Shown: piece by piece, positions 28,571 through 36,421 of the stretch
Position numbering within the stretch: the stretch's first letter is position 1
Layout: each line of letters opens with the position of its first letter
Assembly (NCBI GenBank): GCA_002363615.1
Contig: DEWK01000015.1
Location: forward strand, 62,001-126,000
Direction of reading: 5' to 3'
Length of the DNA: 64,000 nucleotides
Source: Lachnospira sp. UBA3212
Lineage (GTDB): Bacteria > Bacillota > Clostridia > Lachnospirales > Lachnospiraceae
Program-made: the position numbers and the translations under genes
Notes under the pieces: model-generated
Databases searched by the model: none
What the model saw: only the letters and a program-made list of their open reading frames with translations
Told to the model about the DNA's origin: nothing

Positions 28571-28614
28571 TGCTTCTAAATCAACCATCAAAGTGATAAA
28601 GTGATTTAGAAGCA
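28571..28614 (-). terminator. attenuator-like terminator overlapping the yydF-type stop codon
   Basis: A perfect 13-bp stem, TGCTTCTAAATCA with TGATTTAGAAGCA, 18-base loop, followed on the minus strand by C and eight T. The precursor stop codon (TAA, 28606-28608) lies inside the first arm. A ribosome ending translation there would mask the arm, so read-through into the ABC genes may depend on translation. The plus strand also has a T-run, so it could stop opposing transcripts too. Confidence 0.85.
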
Positions 28615-28776
28615 ATTTTTTTGCCTTAAGTTTTTACTTCCTACAATAGTAGCTTTAGATGTAGAACGAACGAAATACCAAAGGCTAAGAACTTTCTCAA
28701 GCTTGAAAGAATCTAATTTCTTTTCCATTTCTTTCTTAGCCTGTGCATCTTTAACCTGAAAATCATTAATCTTCAT
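28606..28776 (-). CDS. yydF: epipeptide precursor, YydF-like (56 residues)
   Basis: Small gene with an excellent ribosome site (GAGGGAGG, 8 bases before ATG) and a sigma-A promoter. The product has a charged Lys/Glu-rich leader (1-30) and a core LWYFVRS (32-38). Ile44-Val45-Gly46-Ser47 follow, then nine extra residues. B. subtilis YydF, as I recall it, has LWYFVKS at residues 32-38 and Ile44-Leu-Gly-Ser to 47. Radical SAM YydG converts Val36 and Ile44 to D-Val and D-allo-Ile; both positions are conserved here by number. The mature epipeptide is a secreted membrane-active peptide that triggers the LiaRS envelope response in Bacillus. There is one Cys, near the end, so a sactipeptide is excluded. 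The C-terminal extension past Gly-Ser may be decay or lineage variation. Confidence 0.88.
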   Translation of the reverse strand: MKINDFQVKDAQAKKEMEKKLDSFKLEKVLSLWYFVRSTSKATIVGSKNLRQKNCF

Positions 28777-28808
28777 TTGCAAAACCTCCCTCTTTCAATA
28801 ATATACTC

Positions 28809-28837
28809 ATAATACCAATATCTTGTACATATTTCAA
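28809..28837 (-). promoter_or_regulatory. sigma-A promoter of the epipeptide operon
   Basis: On the minus strand TTGAAA and TATTAT are separated by 17 bases, 32 bases before the precursor start codon. It is the only strong promoter seen for the five-gene operon. Confidence 0.7.
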
Positions 28838-28872
28838 GAGTCGGGAGGTGGAATTTAAAATTTCAATTTTGG

Positions 28873-28898
28873 GGCTCGGATTCCAGGCTCGGATTCCA
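28873..28898. repeat. tandem 13-bp duplication
   Basis: GGCTCGGATTCCA is repeated exactly twice head to tail, between the divergent promoters at the right edge of the AT-rich cluster. It may be an insertion scar. Confidence 0.6.
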
Positions 28899-28910
28899 AT
28901 TCAGCTTTTT

Positions 28911-28939
28911 TTGACAGTGATTGTACAATGTGGTAAAAT
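28911..28939 (+). promoter_or_regulatory. sigma-A promoter of the 29066 gene
   Basis: TTGACA and TAAAAT with a 17-base spacer, divergent from the epipeptide promoter. The leader to 29066 is about 120 bases and includes a TGTACAA motif. Confidence 0.7.
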
Positions 28940-29065
28940 ATCAATAAGTGTTTTGGGGTTTTATCGAAAAAAGTGTACAATCTATACAGTTTTTAAAGTT
29001 TTACCTCGCTTGGTTTATGGACCATAAGAATGATGATTCCTAATGTGAGGAAAGGAGAAGGCAAG

Positions 29066-29521
29066 ATGGAACGAAAGATTCAAGATATTGAAGATGCCAT
29101 CTATTTACTTCAAAAGAAAAAAGAAACAACATTCGTAAGTATTCGGGGGACAGAACGTTATGTTTCATCAAAGATAGGGATAGAACCTTTGTTGGATCGG
29201 TTAACAGTTGATAAGTATAGTTTTGCTGATGGTGTAGTTGCTGATAAGCAAATCGATAAAGCGAAAGCGATGATTTTGGTGAAAAGCCAGGTGCGAGAGG
29301 TATACGCGAAACTGATTTCAGAACCGGCACTGGAATATTTTGGAGAATATCATGTGCGGTGTTTGTTTGCAGGAAGAGTTCCTTCTTTTGGAGAGGCAGA
29401 AAATTGCTTTGAATCAGAAGTGATGGATACGGATGATTATAATGAAGCCTATAATCGCATGTTGGCGCATTATAATAATGGAGAATTTGTACCCACTAGG
29501 AAGAGGAGAACGAGTCGCTAG
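29066..29521 (+). CDS. hypothetical protein of 151 residues
   Basis: I do not recognise this family. The start at 29066 is chosen over 29030 because AAAGGAG lies 7 bases upstream. The protein is hydrophilic with no signal peptide or membrane segment, so it is probably cytoplasmic. An N-terminal helix rich in charged residues (DIEDAIYLLQKKKE) is followed by mixed alpha/beta character. Two Cys are present (VRCLF, ENCF) without metal-site spacing. The C-terminus is strongly basic (PTRKRRTSR), which could contact nucleic acid or simply be disordered. It is divergently transcribed from the epipeptide operon, with promoters 74 bases apart, so a regulatory or protective link is possible but unproven. 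Base composition is closer to the host genes than to the cluster. Confidence 0.6.
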   Translation: MERKIQDIEDAIYLLQKKKETTFVSIRGTERYVSSKIGIEPLLDRLTVDKYSFADGVVADKQIDKAKAMILVKSQVREVYAKLISEPALEYFGEYHVRCLFAGRVPSFGEAENCFESEVMDTDDYNEAYNRMLAHYNNGEFVPTRKRRTSR

Positions 29522-29619
29522 AAATTTGTGGTTTGAGCTTTGAAAGGGGTGTTAAGGAATTTTTTTAGAAAGATTCTTTGCACCTCCTTATTTTTATGAA
29601 AATGATAAAGGAGACAAAA

Positions 29620-31410
29620 GTGAGACGACAGTTAGAGGAAGTGCGAAAATGGATGGAAGAGGAGGGGATTGCTTGTTTTGCTACTTTTCTTTCAGATGAT
29701 CACGATAGTGAATATGTGAGTGAGCATTTTAAATATCCCACTTATTTAAGTGGATTTACAGGCTCGAATGCCACGGTGGTGGTTGGAAGAAAAGAAGCAG
29801 CTTTATTTACAGATGGAAGGTATTTTGTGCAGGCGGACCAGGAATTGTTAGGAAGTGGGATAAGCCTAATGCGCATGGGAGAACCGGAGACACCTTCCTT
29901 AATGGAATATCTTTTAAAACTTTCCCAAAGTCCGGGAAAGGTAGTCATTGATGGAGAATATTTGACCCAGAGCATGGGAAGACAGGTGATTGATCATTTG
30001 TCAATCCTTAGTGGAAAAGAAGTGGTCTATGATGAGCATTTTATAAGAAGAGCATGGAAGGATCGTCCGGATATCATTTATAGTGGAATCTGGGAACTGC
30101 CTCTGTCGAGTGCCGGAAGGACGAGGAGTGAGAAGCTTGCTGCGGTAAGAAAAGCCATGGCGAAGGCAAATTGCAGAATTCATCTGCTTACAAGCTTAGA
30201 TGATATCGCATGGTTAACCAACTTGCGGGCCAACGATATTTCCTGCAATCCTTATTTTTATTCCTACTGTCTTTTGACTAAGGAGGATTGTTTCCTTTAT
30301 TTGAATAAAAAATCCCTTAGCCGGGAATTGCAAGAGACCCTTGAACAAGAAAATATCACAGTTTGTGAGTATACTGATTTTGAAACTGATTTTTCCAATT
30401 ATCTAAATCAACATCCGGGTGAGAAGATTTTGGCGGATTCTAACCGGGTTTCCTATTTGCTTTGGCAGAAGATGAAGAACCGAGTCATGGACCAAACAAA
30501 TCCAACCCTTATGCTAAAGGCCTTAAAGAATGAAGTGGAGATTGAGGCCAGCAAGGCGGTTCACCTGGAGGATGGAGTCTGTGTGACCCGGTTGATGCAT
30601 TTTGTAAAGACTCGGTACGATCAGCAAGAACTGCGGGAGCAGGATGCAGCCGATTATGTAGATCATTTGCGTTCGCAAATCACAGATTATATTGAGCTTA
30701 GCTTCGATACGATTTCTGCCTATGGCAGTAACGGTGCCATGATGCATTATAACCATAACAAGGGGGATAATCGCAGATTGGAAGGGGGAAGCTTCCTCTT
30801 GGTAGATTCCGGCGTCCATTATATGCGAGGAACCACAGACATTACAAGGACATTTGCCTTGGGACAGGTGTCTGAGCAAATGAAACATAACTACACCTTG
30901 ACCTTAAAGGCTTGGCTCCATCTGATGCATGCAAAATTTCTGGCAGGTGCCACTGGGGTAAGCCTAGATTATGCCGCCAGAGGCATTATGTGGCAGGAAG
31001 GGGTTGACTACAAGTGTGGTACTGGACATGGAGTGGGGCACGTACTGGGAGTCCATGAATCTCCCAACGCCTTTCGTTACCGGGTGTCTAAGGACCTTAT
31101 GCCGGTTGCTATTGTGCCGGGTATGGTGACCACCGATGAACCGGGAGTTTATCTGGAAGGTCAGTATGGCATCCGCATTGAAAATGAACTTTTATGTGTT
31201 CCGTGGAAAGAAACGGAACATGGTATTTTTTATCAGTTTGAGAATTTAACCTATGCTCCGATCGATTTAGATGCAGTTGAAAAAACAGATTTGACAGACG
31301 AAGAACTTATGTGGTTAAATAATTATCAGAAGGCTGTCTATGAACATCTTGCTCCTCTAATGAGTGAGGAAGAATGTAATTACCTGAGAGAGTACACCAG
31401 AGCCTTATAA
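29620..31410 (+). CDS. pepP: Xaa-Pro aminopeptidase (aminopeptidase P, M24B)
   Basis: Cytoplasmic metallopeptidase that releases the N-terminal residue before proline. The GTG start at 29620 is supported by AAAGGAG 6 bases upstream, giving 596 residues, the length of the large three-domain type. Two creatinase-like N-terminal domains span about 1-310. The catalytic pita-bread domain follows, with metal ligands visible in LVDSGVHY and TTDITRTF (two Asp), GTGHGVGHVLG (His), TTDEPGVY (Glu) and IRIENELL (Glu). The last 60 residues are the C-terminal extension typical of this subgroup. No terminator of good quality separates it from the lipid kinase, but the latter has its own strong promoter. Confidence 0.92.
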   Translation: MRRQLEEVRKWMEEEGIACFATFLSDDHDSEYVSEHFKYPTYLSGFTGSNATVVVGRKEAALFTDGRYFVQADQELLGSGISLMRMGEPETPSLMEYLLKLSQSPGKVVIDGEYLTQSMGRQVIDHLSILSGKEVVYDEHFIRRAWKDRPDIIYSGIWELPLSSAGRTRSEKLAAVRKAMAKANCRIHLLTSLDDIAWLTNLRANDISCNPYFYSYCLLTKEDCFLYLNKKSLSRELQETLEQENITVCEYTDFETDFSNYLNQHPGEKILADSNRVSYLLWQKMKNRVMDQTNPTLMLKALKNEVEIEASKAVHLEDGVCVTRLMHFVKTRYDQQELREQDAADYVDHLRSQITDYIELSFDTISAYGSNGAMMHYNHNKGDNRRLEGGSFLLVDSGVHYMRGTTDITRTFALGQVSEQMKHNYTLTLKAWLHLMHAKFLAGATGVSLDYAARGIMWQEGVDYKCGTGHGVGHVLGVHESPNAFRYRVSKDLMPVAIVPGMVTTDEPGVYLEGQYGIRIENELLCVPWKETEHGIFYQFENLTYAPIDLDAVEKTDLTDEELMWLNNYQKAVYEHLAPLMSEEECNYLREYTRAL

Positions 31411-31447
31411 AGCTGGTTATTTCCTGGCAGGGAGATAGGCTTTTTCT

Positions 31448-31476
31448 TTGACTTACAGAAAAAGCTGTGCTACAAT
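31448..31476 (+). promoter_or_regulatory. sigma-A promoter of lipid kinase-rpoD transcript
   Basis: TTGACT and TACAAT with a 17-base spacer, 34 bases before the lipid kinase start. Confidence 0.75.
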
Positions 31477-31510
31477 TAAGAGAATTTCGTTTCATGGAGA
31501 GATGTGACAT

Positions 31511-32416
31511 ATGAAGAAGATTTTATTCGTATTTAATCCTCATTCTGGCAAGGGCCAGATTAAGGATCATTTGCTGGATATTGTGAATATTTTGGTGAGT
31601 GCAGGGTTTGATGTGAATATACATCCTACGCAGGGGAGGAATGACGCGAAGGCTACCGTGATACGTTTTAAGGGAACTTACGATGCTATTGTATGTTCCG
31701 GAGGAGACGGAACGGTGAATGAAGTCGTGGCAGGTCTTATGGCTGCAGGTATTGATGTGCCGATTACCTATATTCCCGCTGGATCTACGAATGATTTTGC
31801 GAATGGTCTTCAGCTTCCAAAATCGATGACAAAAGCTGCAAAGTTAGCTGTAAAGGGCGTCCCTTATAAAGTAGATATGGGAACCTTTAATGACAGATCA
31901 TTTGTGTATGTGGCAGCTTTTGGAGCATTTACGGAAGTATCCTATGCAACTTCTCAACAGCTAAAGAATGTTCTGGGACACCAGGCTTATATCATTGAAG
32001 GCATGCGGCAGTTTACCAACATCAAAAGCAGCCATATGACGATCACTGCGAATGGTCAGACAATGGAAGGTGATTTTATATACGGTATGGTGACTAATGC
32101 TGATTCGGTGGGTGGCTTTAAGGGTATCACAGGTAAGAACATTGGCTTGGATGACGGTATCTTTGAAGTTACATTAATCCGTAAACTTAAAAATCCATTG
32201 GATCTTAATAATCTGGTTTCTTATGCAATCACCAAGGAGGTGAAGGAAGACCAGAGTGTCGTAGTTTTTAAGGCAAGTAAGATTGTGTTTGAATCTGAGG
32301 AGCGGGTTCCATGGGTTCTGGATGGAGAGTTTGGCGGAAAGCAGAAGAGAGTGGAGATTATTAATAGACATCAGGTTGCGACTTTCACTGTGGATAAAAA
32401 TTTTGTCCGTCCGTAA
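31511..32416 (+). CDS. diacylglycerol kinase-family lipid kinase (YegS/BmrU/DgkB type)
   Basis: A 301-residue peripheral membrane kinase that phosphorylates diacylglycerol or a related lipid with ATP. The N-terminal NPHSGKG (residues 9-15) binds phosphate. GGDGTVNEVV (about 59-68) is the signature catalytic loop with the conserved Asp, and PAGSTNDFA (about 86-94) completes the nucleotide site. The C-terminal domain has the DDGIFEV motif (about 217-223), where catalytic acid residues are expected. In Firmicutes such enzymes recycle diacylglycerol released by lipoteichoic acid synthesis. It is followed by rpoD with no terminator between, so the two share a transcript from the promoter at 31448. 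Confidence 0.92.
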   Translation: MKKILFVFNPHSGKGQIKDHLLDIVNILVSAGFDVNIHPTQGRNDAKATVIRFKGTYDAIVCSGGDGTVNEVVAGLMAAGIDVPITYIPAGSTNDFANGLQLPKSMTKAAKLAVKGVPYKVDMGTFNDRSFVYVAAFGAFTEVSYATSQQLKNVLGHQAYIIEGMRQFTNIKSSHMTITANGQTMEGDFIYGMVTNADSVGGFKGITGKNIGLDDGIFEVTLIRKLKNPLDLNNLVSYAITKEVKEDQSVVVFKASKIVFESEERVPWVLDGEFGGKQKRVEIINRHQVATFTVDKNFVRP

Positions 32417-32500
32417 AAATTGAAGAGGATATGATTGAAAAAATGGTACGGTTTGGTACGTATGGAAAACGTAAACAATTTAGAAAGAAGGATAAGAAGA

Positions 32501-33634
32501 GTGGAAAAAGCAGATCAGAATATCATGTTAGAAAAACTTGACCAGCTTGTGAAAATGGGAAAGGAGAAGAAGAGTGTTCTTGAAGTAACAGAAATTAAGG
32601 AATTCTTCAAGGATATGAAACTGAACTCAGAGCAGCTGGATGGCATTTACAGTTACCTGGAAAGTAAAAAAATTGATGTTCTTCAAAATATAGATGAGTC
32701 CCAGTTGGAAGCTAGCCTTGATCTTGAACCTACAGATGAAGATTTTGAAGAAATTGAAGAAGAAAATATTAACATGGAAGCGGTTGAACTTTTGGAAGGT
32801 ATCGGAACAGAGGATCCTGTTCGTATGTACCTGAAGGAAATTGGTACCGTTCCTTTGCTTACCACTGAAGAGGAGGTAGCCTTAGCAAAAAGAAAGTCTG
32901 AAGGCGATGAGTTTGCCAAGCAGAGATTGATTGAAGCCAATCTCCGTTTGGTAGTCAGTATTGCCAAAAGATATACCGGACGGGGAATGTCTTTCCTTGA
33001 CCTGGTTCAGGAAGGAAACCTCGGTTTGATCAAGGGTGTTGAAAAGTTCGACTACGAGAAGGGTTACAAGTTATCAACCTATGCCACCTGGTGGATTCGT
33101 CAGTCTGTTACTCGTGCCCTTGCCGATCAGGCAAGAACCATCCGTGTTCCTGTCCACATGGTTGAAACCATTAATCGTCTTAGCAAGATGCAGCGTAAGC
33201 TTACACTTGATCTTGGTCGTGAGCCTTCTACTAAGGAGTTGGCAGATGTACTTGGTATGACTGAGGAGAAGGTACTTGATATTATGCAGATTGCCAGAGA
33301 GCCGGCGTCTCTTGAAACTCCAATCGGTGAAGAGGATGATTCAAACCTTGGAGATTTTGTGGCAGATAACAATACAGTAACGCCGGAAGCGAATGTTGAA
33401 TCTGTAATGCTTCGTGAGCATATTGATGGCTTGCTTCAGGATTTAAAGGAAAGAGAACGTCAGGTTATTATCTTACGTTTTGGGCTGGAAGATGGTCATC
33501 CAAGAACTCTGGAGGAAGTGGGAAAGGAATTTAACGTAACCAGAGAGCGTATCCGTCAGATTGAGGCAAAGGCTTTAAGAAAATTAAAGAATCCTGTTCG
33601 TAGTAAGAAGATTCGAGATTTCCTTACTATGTAA
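32501..33634 (+). CDS. rpoD: RNA polymerase primary sigma factor RpoD/SigA
   Basis: Housekeeping sigma factor directing RNA polymerase to the TTGACA/TATAAT promoters seen through this window. The GTG at 32501 is chosen because AAGGATAAG precedes it and 377 residues is the usual Firmicute length; an in-frame ATG at 32462 lacks a ribosome site. Region 1.1 is N-terminal and acidic. Region 1.2-2 (about 110-250) holds RMYLKEIG, LDLVQEGNLGLI and the -10 recognition helix TYATWWIRQSVTRAL. Region 3 follows. Region 4.2 ends with TLEEVGKEFNVTRERIRQIE, which reads the -35. It lies downstream of a lipid kinase rather than dnaG, its usual partner in Firmicutes. A strong terminator follows. Confidence 0.95.
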   Translation: MEKADQNIMLEKLDQLVKMGKEKKSVLEVTEIKEFFKDMKLNSEQLDGIYSYLESKKIDVLQNIDESQLEASLDLEPTDEDFEEIEEENINMEAVELLEGIGTEDPVRMYLKEIGTVPLLTTEEEVALAKRKSEGDEFAKQRLIEANLRLVVSIAKRYTGRGMSFLDLVQEGNLGLIKGVEKFDYEKGYKLSTYATWWIRQSVTRALADQARTIRVPVHMVETINRLSKMQRKLTLDLGREPSTKELADVLGMTEEKVLDIMQIAREPASLETPIGEEDDSNLGDFVADNNTVTPEANVESVMLREHIDGLLQDLKERERQVIILRFGLEDGHPRTLEEVGKEFNVTRERIRQIEAKALRKLKNPVRSKKIRDFLTM

Positions 33635-33640
33635 TGATAA

Positions 33641-33671
33641 AAATTGGCATCTTAGGATGCCAATTTTTTTG
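33641..33671 (+). terminator. rho-independent terminator after rpoD
   Basis: AAATTGGCATC and GATGCCAATTT form a perfect 11-bp stem with a TTAG loop, followed by T residues. The remaining bases to 33919 hold a TATAAT at 33775-33780 without a convincing -35. Confidence 0.92.
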
Positions 33672-33919
33672 TGAGAGGGGCGTCTGGCTGGGCCGCTGTC
33701 TTATTAGTGAAGAAACCAATGTGAAGGTTTTCTGAAAGTCTTCAAAACTTCAACGCAAAGAGATTTTATTGTAGTATAATTATTATGATTTAGAAATCAA
33801 ATTTATAGCTTTTTTTGTCAGAGTATAAGAAGGCCGAATGTCTCATAGGCAGGCTTATTGCAGCAGGGGTAATTGCTGTCGATGAAAGGGTTAATGGAAA
33901 GAAACATTGGGAGGTTTTC

Positions 33920-36394
33920 ATGAAAAGGAAGGGATTAATCGCACTGGTGGTTCTAGTAGTGGCCGCCTGCGGAGCAGGAATTATTTTGCTTAATAATGCT
34001 TCAAAGGGAACTGGGGGTAACACAGGTGATGGTGCAGGAGGCAGTCAAAAAAAAACAGCCTCGGTAGGAAGCCAAAGTGGTAAGTTGAGTTTTAGTGGAT
34101 ACAATACCATGGGAGATACCTTAACCGTATCAGGCGGCCCCAAGGGAGCAGAATATGAATGGGTAGAGTCTTATTATACTTACTCAGGAGTATCGGCCTC
34201 CGCACCAAATAAAAAAGAAACAAAAAAAGATCTAAAAGTAAAAGGAAACTCATATAAGACGGGAAAAGAAGATGAGGAATGCTTTATCACCGTTACGGTA
34301 AAGGGAGATAAGCAGGGAAGTAAGTATGGAAAGGCAACTGTTTATGTCTCAAGCATTCCGGTTATGTATGTGGATTCCAAAGATTATGAATACAAGAGTT
34401 ATCGATTAGATGCGATGGATCGTCATGAGAAAGACTATCATGAAGTAAGTATGGCTCTAAGCGGCAATTCAAAATATACGGATGACAGCACCTACTATGA
34501 TGGAATAGCAAAATTAAAGGTGCGTGGAAATTCAACCGTAGATCGTCCAAAAACACCATTTAGATTAAAGTTGGATCAGAAGACAGACCTGCTTGGCTTG
34601 GGAGATGGTGTAGCAAGTAAGCACTGGGTGCTCCTTGCAAATGATATCGACCATTCTCTTTTAAGAAATAAACTGCTTTATGACTTTTCAGGAGATATTG
34701 GAACAGAGTTCTTCTTTCAGTCAACCAATGTAGCATTAATCTACAATGGAGAGTATGAGGGAGTATATCAGCTTTGTGAACAAAGAAGAATAGCAGAAGG
34801 AAGAATCGACATAACAGATTGGGCAAAGATTTCCGAGGATGCTGCAGAAGCCATTGCTATGGACGAAGTAGAGAATAAGGCAGAAGCATGGAAGAATACC
34901 GGAATTTTTGGAGAATTAGCAAGCTATGATGCAAGCGCTTCAGAAGAAGATAACAAGAAGAAAGCGGTAGATGCTTTAGAAGATGCTCTTTATGAGGCCA
35001 TGTGTAGTGATTACGCATGGATCGATGAAAAAAAATTCACCTATAAAGCCAATGGGGAAGAGTTAACCTATGATTTGACAGACGAAAAGTATAAGTTAGG
35101 AGAATTTCCGGCTACTACAGGAGGATATGTGGTAGAGATGGACTTCTATTCCATTGGATCAAATACCCAGTCACTACTCACCACAGCTTACAAGCAGCCA
35201 CTTTATGTGAGTCTTCCGGAAATTGGAGACGGAGTGCAAAATCAGGCTGGAGCAGTGAAGTCATTTAATGAGACAAGCTTATATGCGGGAGCAAAGGATT
35301 TAAGCCAGAGCTTTGAGTATGCGATTCATAGTAAGGACTTCGTATTTAGAAACAGTGATACGAAAAAGAAAGTAAGCGCAGATGGATACTTTGATCAGAG
35401 CAAAGGATGGAAGTCTACGACCGAAGAGGCAGAATTTACCTCAGAGACCTATGATGGAAAGCATTATAGCGAAATCTTTGATATGGAATCTTTGGTAAAT
35501 AATTTTATTTTCGTAGAGTATGCCATGAACTGGGATTCCATGAAGAATTCCTTCTTCTTCTATAAGGATGTGGATGGACTTGCAAAGATTGGACCACAGT
35601 GGGATTTTGACTGGTGTTGGGGAAATATCAATATGTATGGAATTGACACCAATTACCCAACTGACTGGCATACCACTATTGAGTACTTTACGAACGAGCA
35701 GTGCTACCAGTCTTATCAGTGGAATCGTTTGTTGGTAAAAGATCCCTATTTTCTTGTAAGAGCTTATGAGAAGTATGAAAAGATTCGTCCAATCATTGAA
35801 GACATGATCAAGGAAGGTGGACTCTTAGACCAGTATGAGGAATATTTAACAGCGGCAGGTGAGGCCAATGACCGTCGCTGGAGTTTTACCTATACCAATG
35901 ACAAATATTATGGATGGGGTGCAAGATCCCAGGAATTTACCGCATCGATTGCAAGTATCCGTAATTTCTTAAAGCGTAGGGTAGAGTGGTTAGATACCCA
36001 GTTTGCTTCCTTGGATAGTCTGAGCAATTCCCTTGGTTACTACGGGGAAGCCGGTGATATTACACAAGCAAGTGTAACAAAAACAGATAATATGGTAGAA
36101 TTTGAAGTAGAGGTAAGCAATCAGGCATGTACAAAGGTTGTCTTCCAGGTAAATGGAACCACAGAAGTGGAAGCAACCGTTTCCGGGGGAAAGGCAAGTG
36201 CTAGTGTGGATGCGTCTGTACTTACAACGGATGGAAGCTTAAATGTTGTAACTGCTTATGAGAAGGGAGATGCCGGTTACATTGAAAACAGTGAGATTCA
36301 GCCATCCAATAACTATGAACCAATCGCAAAGTCATCTTACGCTGTATTTACAAGCGAGGGACAGGTAGTAGAAAAGACAGGCGAGAATGAATAA
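33920..36394 (+). CDS. CotH-family kinase-like surface protein (first of two)
   Basis: An 824-residue exported protein. The start at 33920 has GGGAGG 5 bases upstream; the in-frame extension back to 33815 has no ribosome site. The N-terminus has a hydrophobic stretch with a possible lipobox (VAAC, Cys17), so it may be a lipoprotein or signal-anchored. An Ig-like segment (about 55-150) precedes the CotH domain (about 180-680). Hallmarks are KVRGNSTVDRPKTPFRLKL, ANDIDHSLLRNKL, GVYQLCEQRR and GPQWDFDWCWGN with its Asp-x-Asp. CotH of Bacillus is a spore-coat protein kinase; secreted members in plant-degrading clostridia have unknown roles. A C-terminal Ig-like module ends the protein. It is closely related to the next gene. 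Confidence 0.85.
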   Translation: MKRKGLIALVVLVVAACGAGIILLNNASKGTGGNTGDGAGGSQKKTASVGSQSGKLSFSGYNTMGDTLTVSGGPKGAEYEWVESYYTYSGVSASAPNKKETKKDLKVKGNSYKTGKEDEECFITVTVKGDKQGSKYGKATVYVSSIPVMYVDSKDYEYKSYRLDAMDRHEKDYHEVSMALSGNSKYTDDSTYYDGIAKLKVRGNSTVDRPKTPFRLKLDQKTDLLGLGDGVASKHWVLLANDIDHSLLRNKLLYDFSGDIGTEFFFQSTNVALIYNGEYEGVYQLCEQRRIAEGRIDITDWAKISEDAAEAIAMDEVENKAEAWKNTGIFGELASYDASASEEDNKKKAVDALEDALYEAMCSDYAWIDEKKFTYKANGEELTYDLTDEKYKLGEFPATTGGYVVEMDFYSIGSNTQSLLTTAYKQPLYVSLPEIGDGVQNQAGAVKSFNETSLYAGAKDLSQSFEYAIHSKDFVFRNSDTKKKVSADGYFDQSKGWKSTTEEAEFTSETYDGKHYSEIFDMESLVNNFIFVEYAMNWDSMKNSFFFYKDVDGLAKIGPQWDFDWCWGNINMYGIDTNYPTDWHTTIEYFTNEQCYQSYQWNRLLVKDPYFLVRAYEKYEKIRPIIEDMIKEGGLLDQYEEYLTAAGEANDRRWSFTYTNDKYYGWGARSQEFTASIASIRNFLKRRVEWLDTQFASLDSLSNSLGYYGEAGDITQASVTKTDNMVEFEVEVSNQACTKVVFQVNGTTEVEATVSGGKASASVDASVLTTDGSLNVVTAYEKGDAGYIENSEIQPSNNYEPIAKSSYAVFTSEGQVVEKTGENE

Positions 36395-36421
36395 AGGGTT
36401 GTAAAAAATAGGAGGTTTTTC

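Noticed and set aside
28606..28776. Precursor as a sactipeptide, ranthipeptide or streptide-type peptide
   Set aside because: There is a single Cys near the end, and no Lys-x3-Trp streptide spacing matches; the LWYFV core and residue numbering fit the YydF epipeptide better.
31411..31447. Terminator after the aminopeptidase gene
   Set aside because: Only AAAGC/GCTTT pairs cleanly and the inner stem is broken, so support is too weak to list it.
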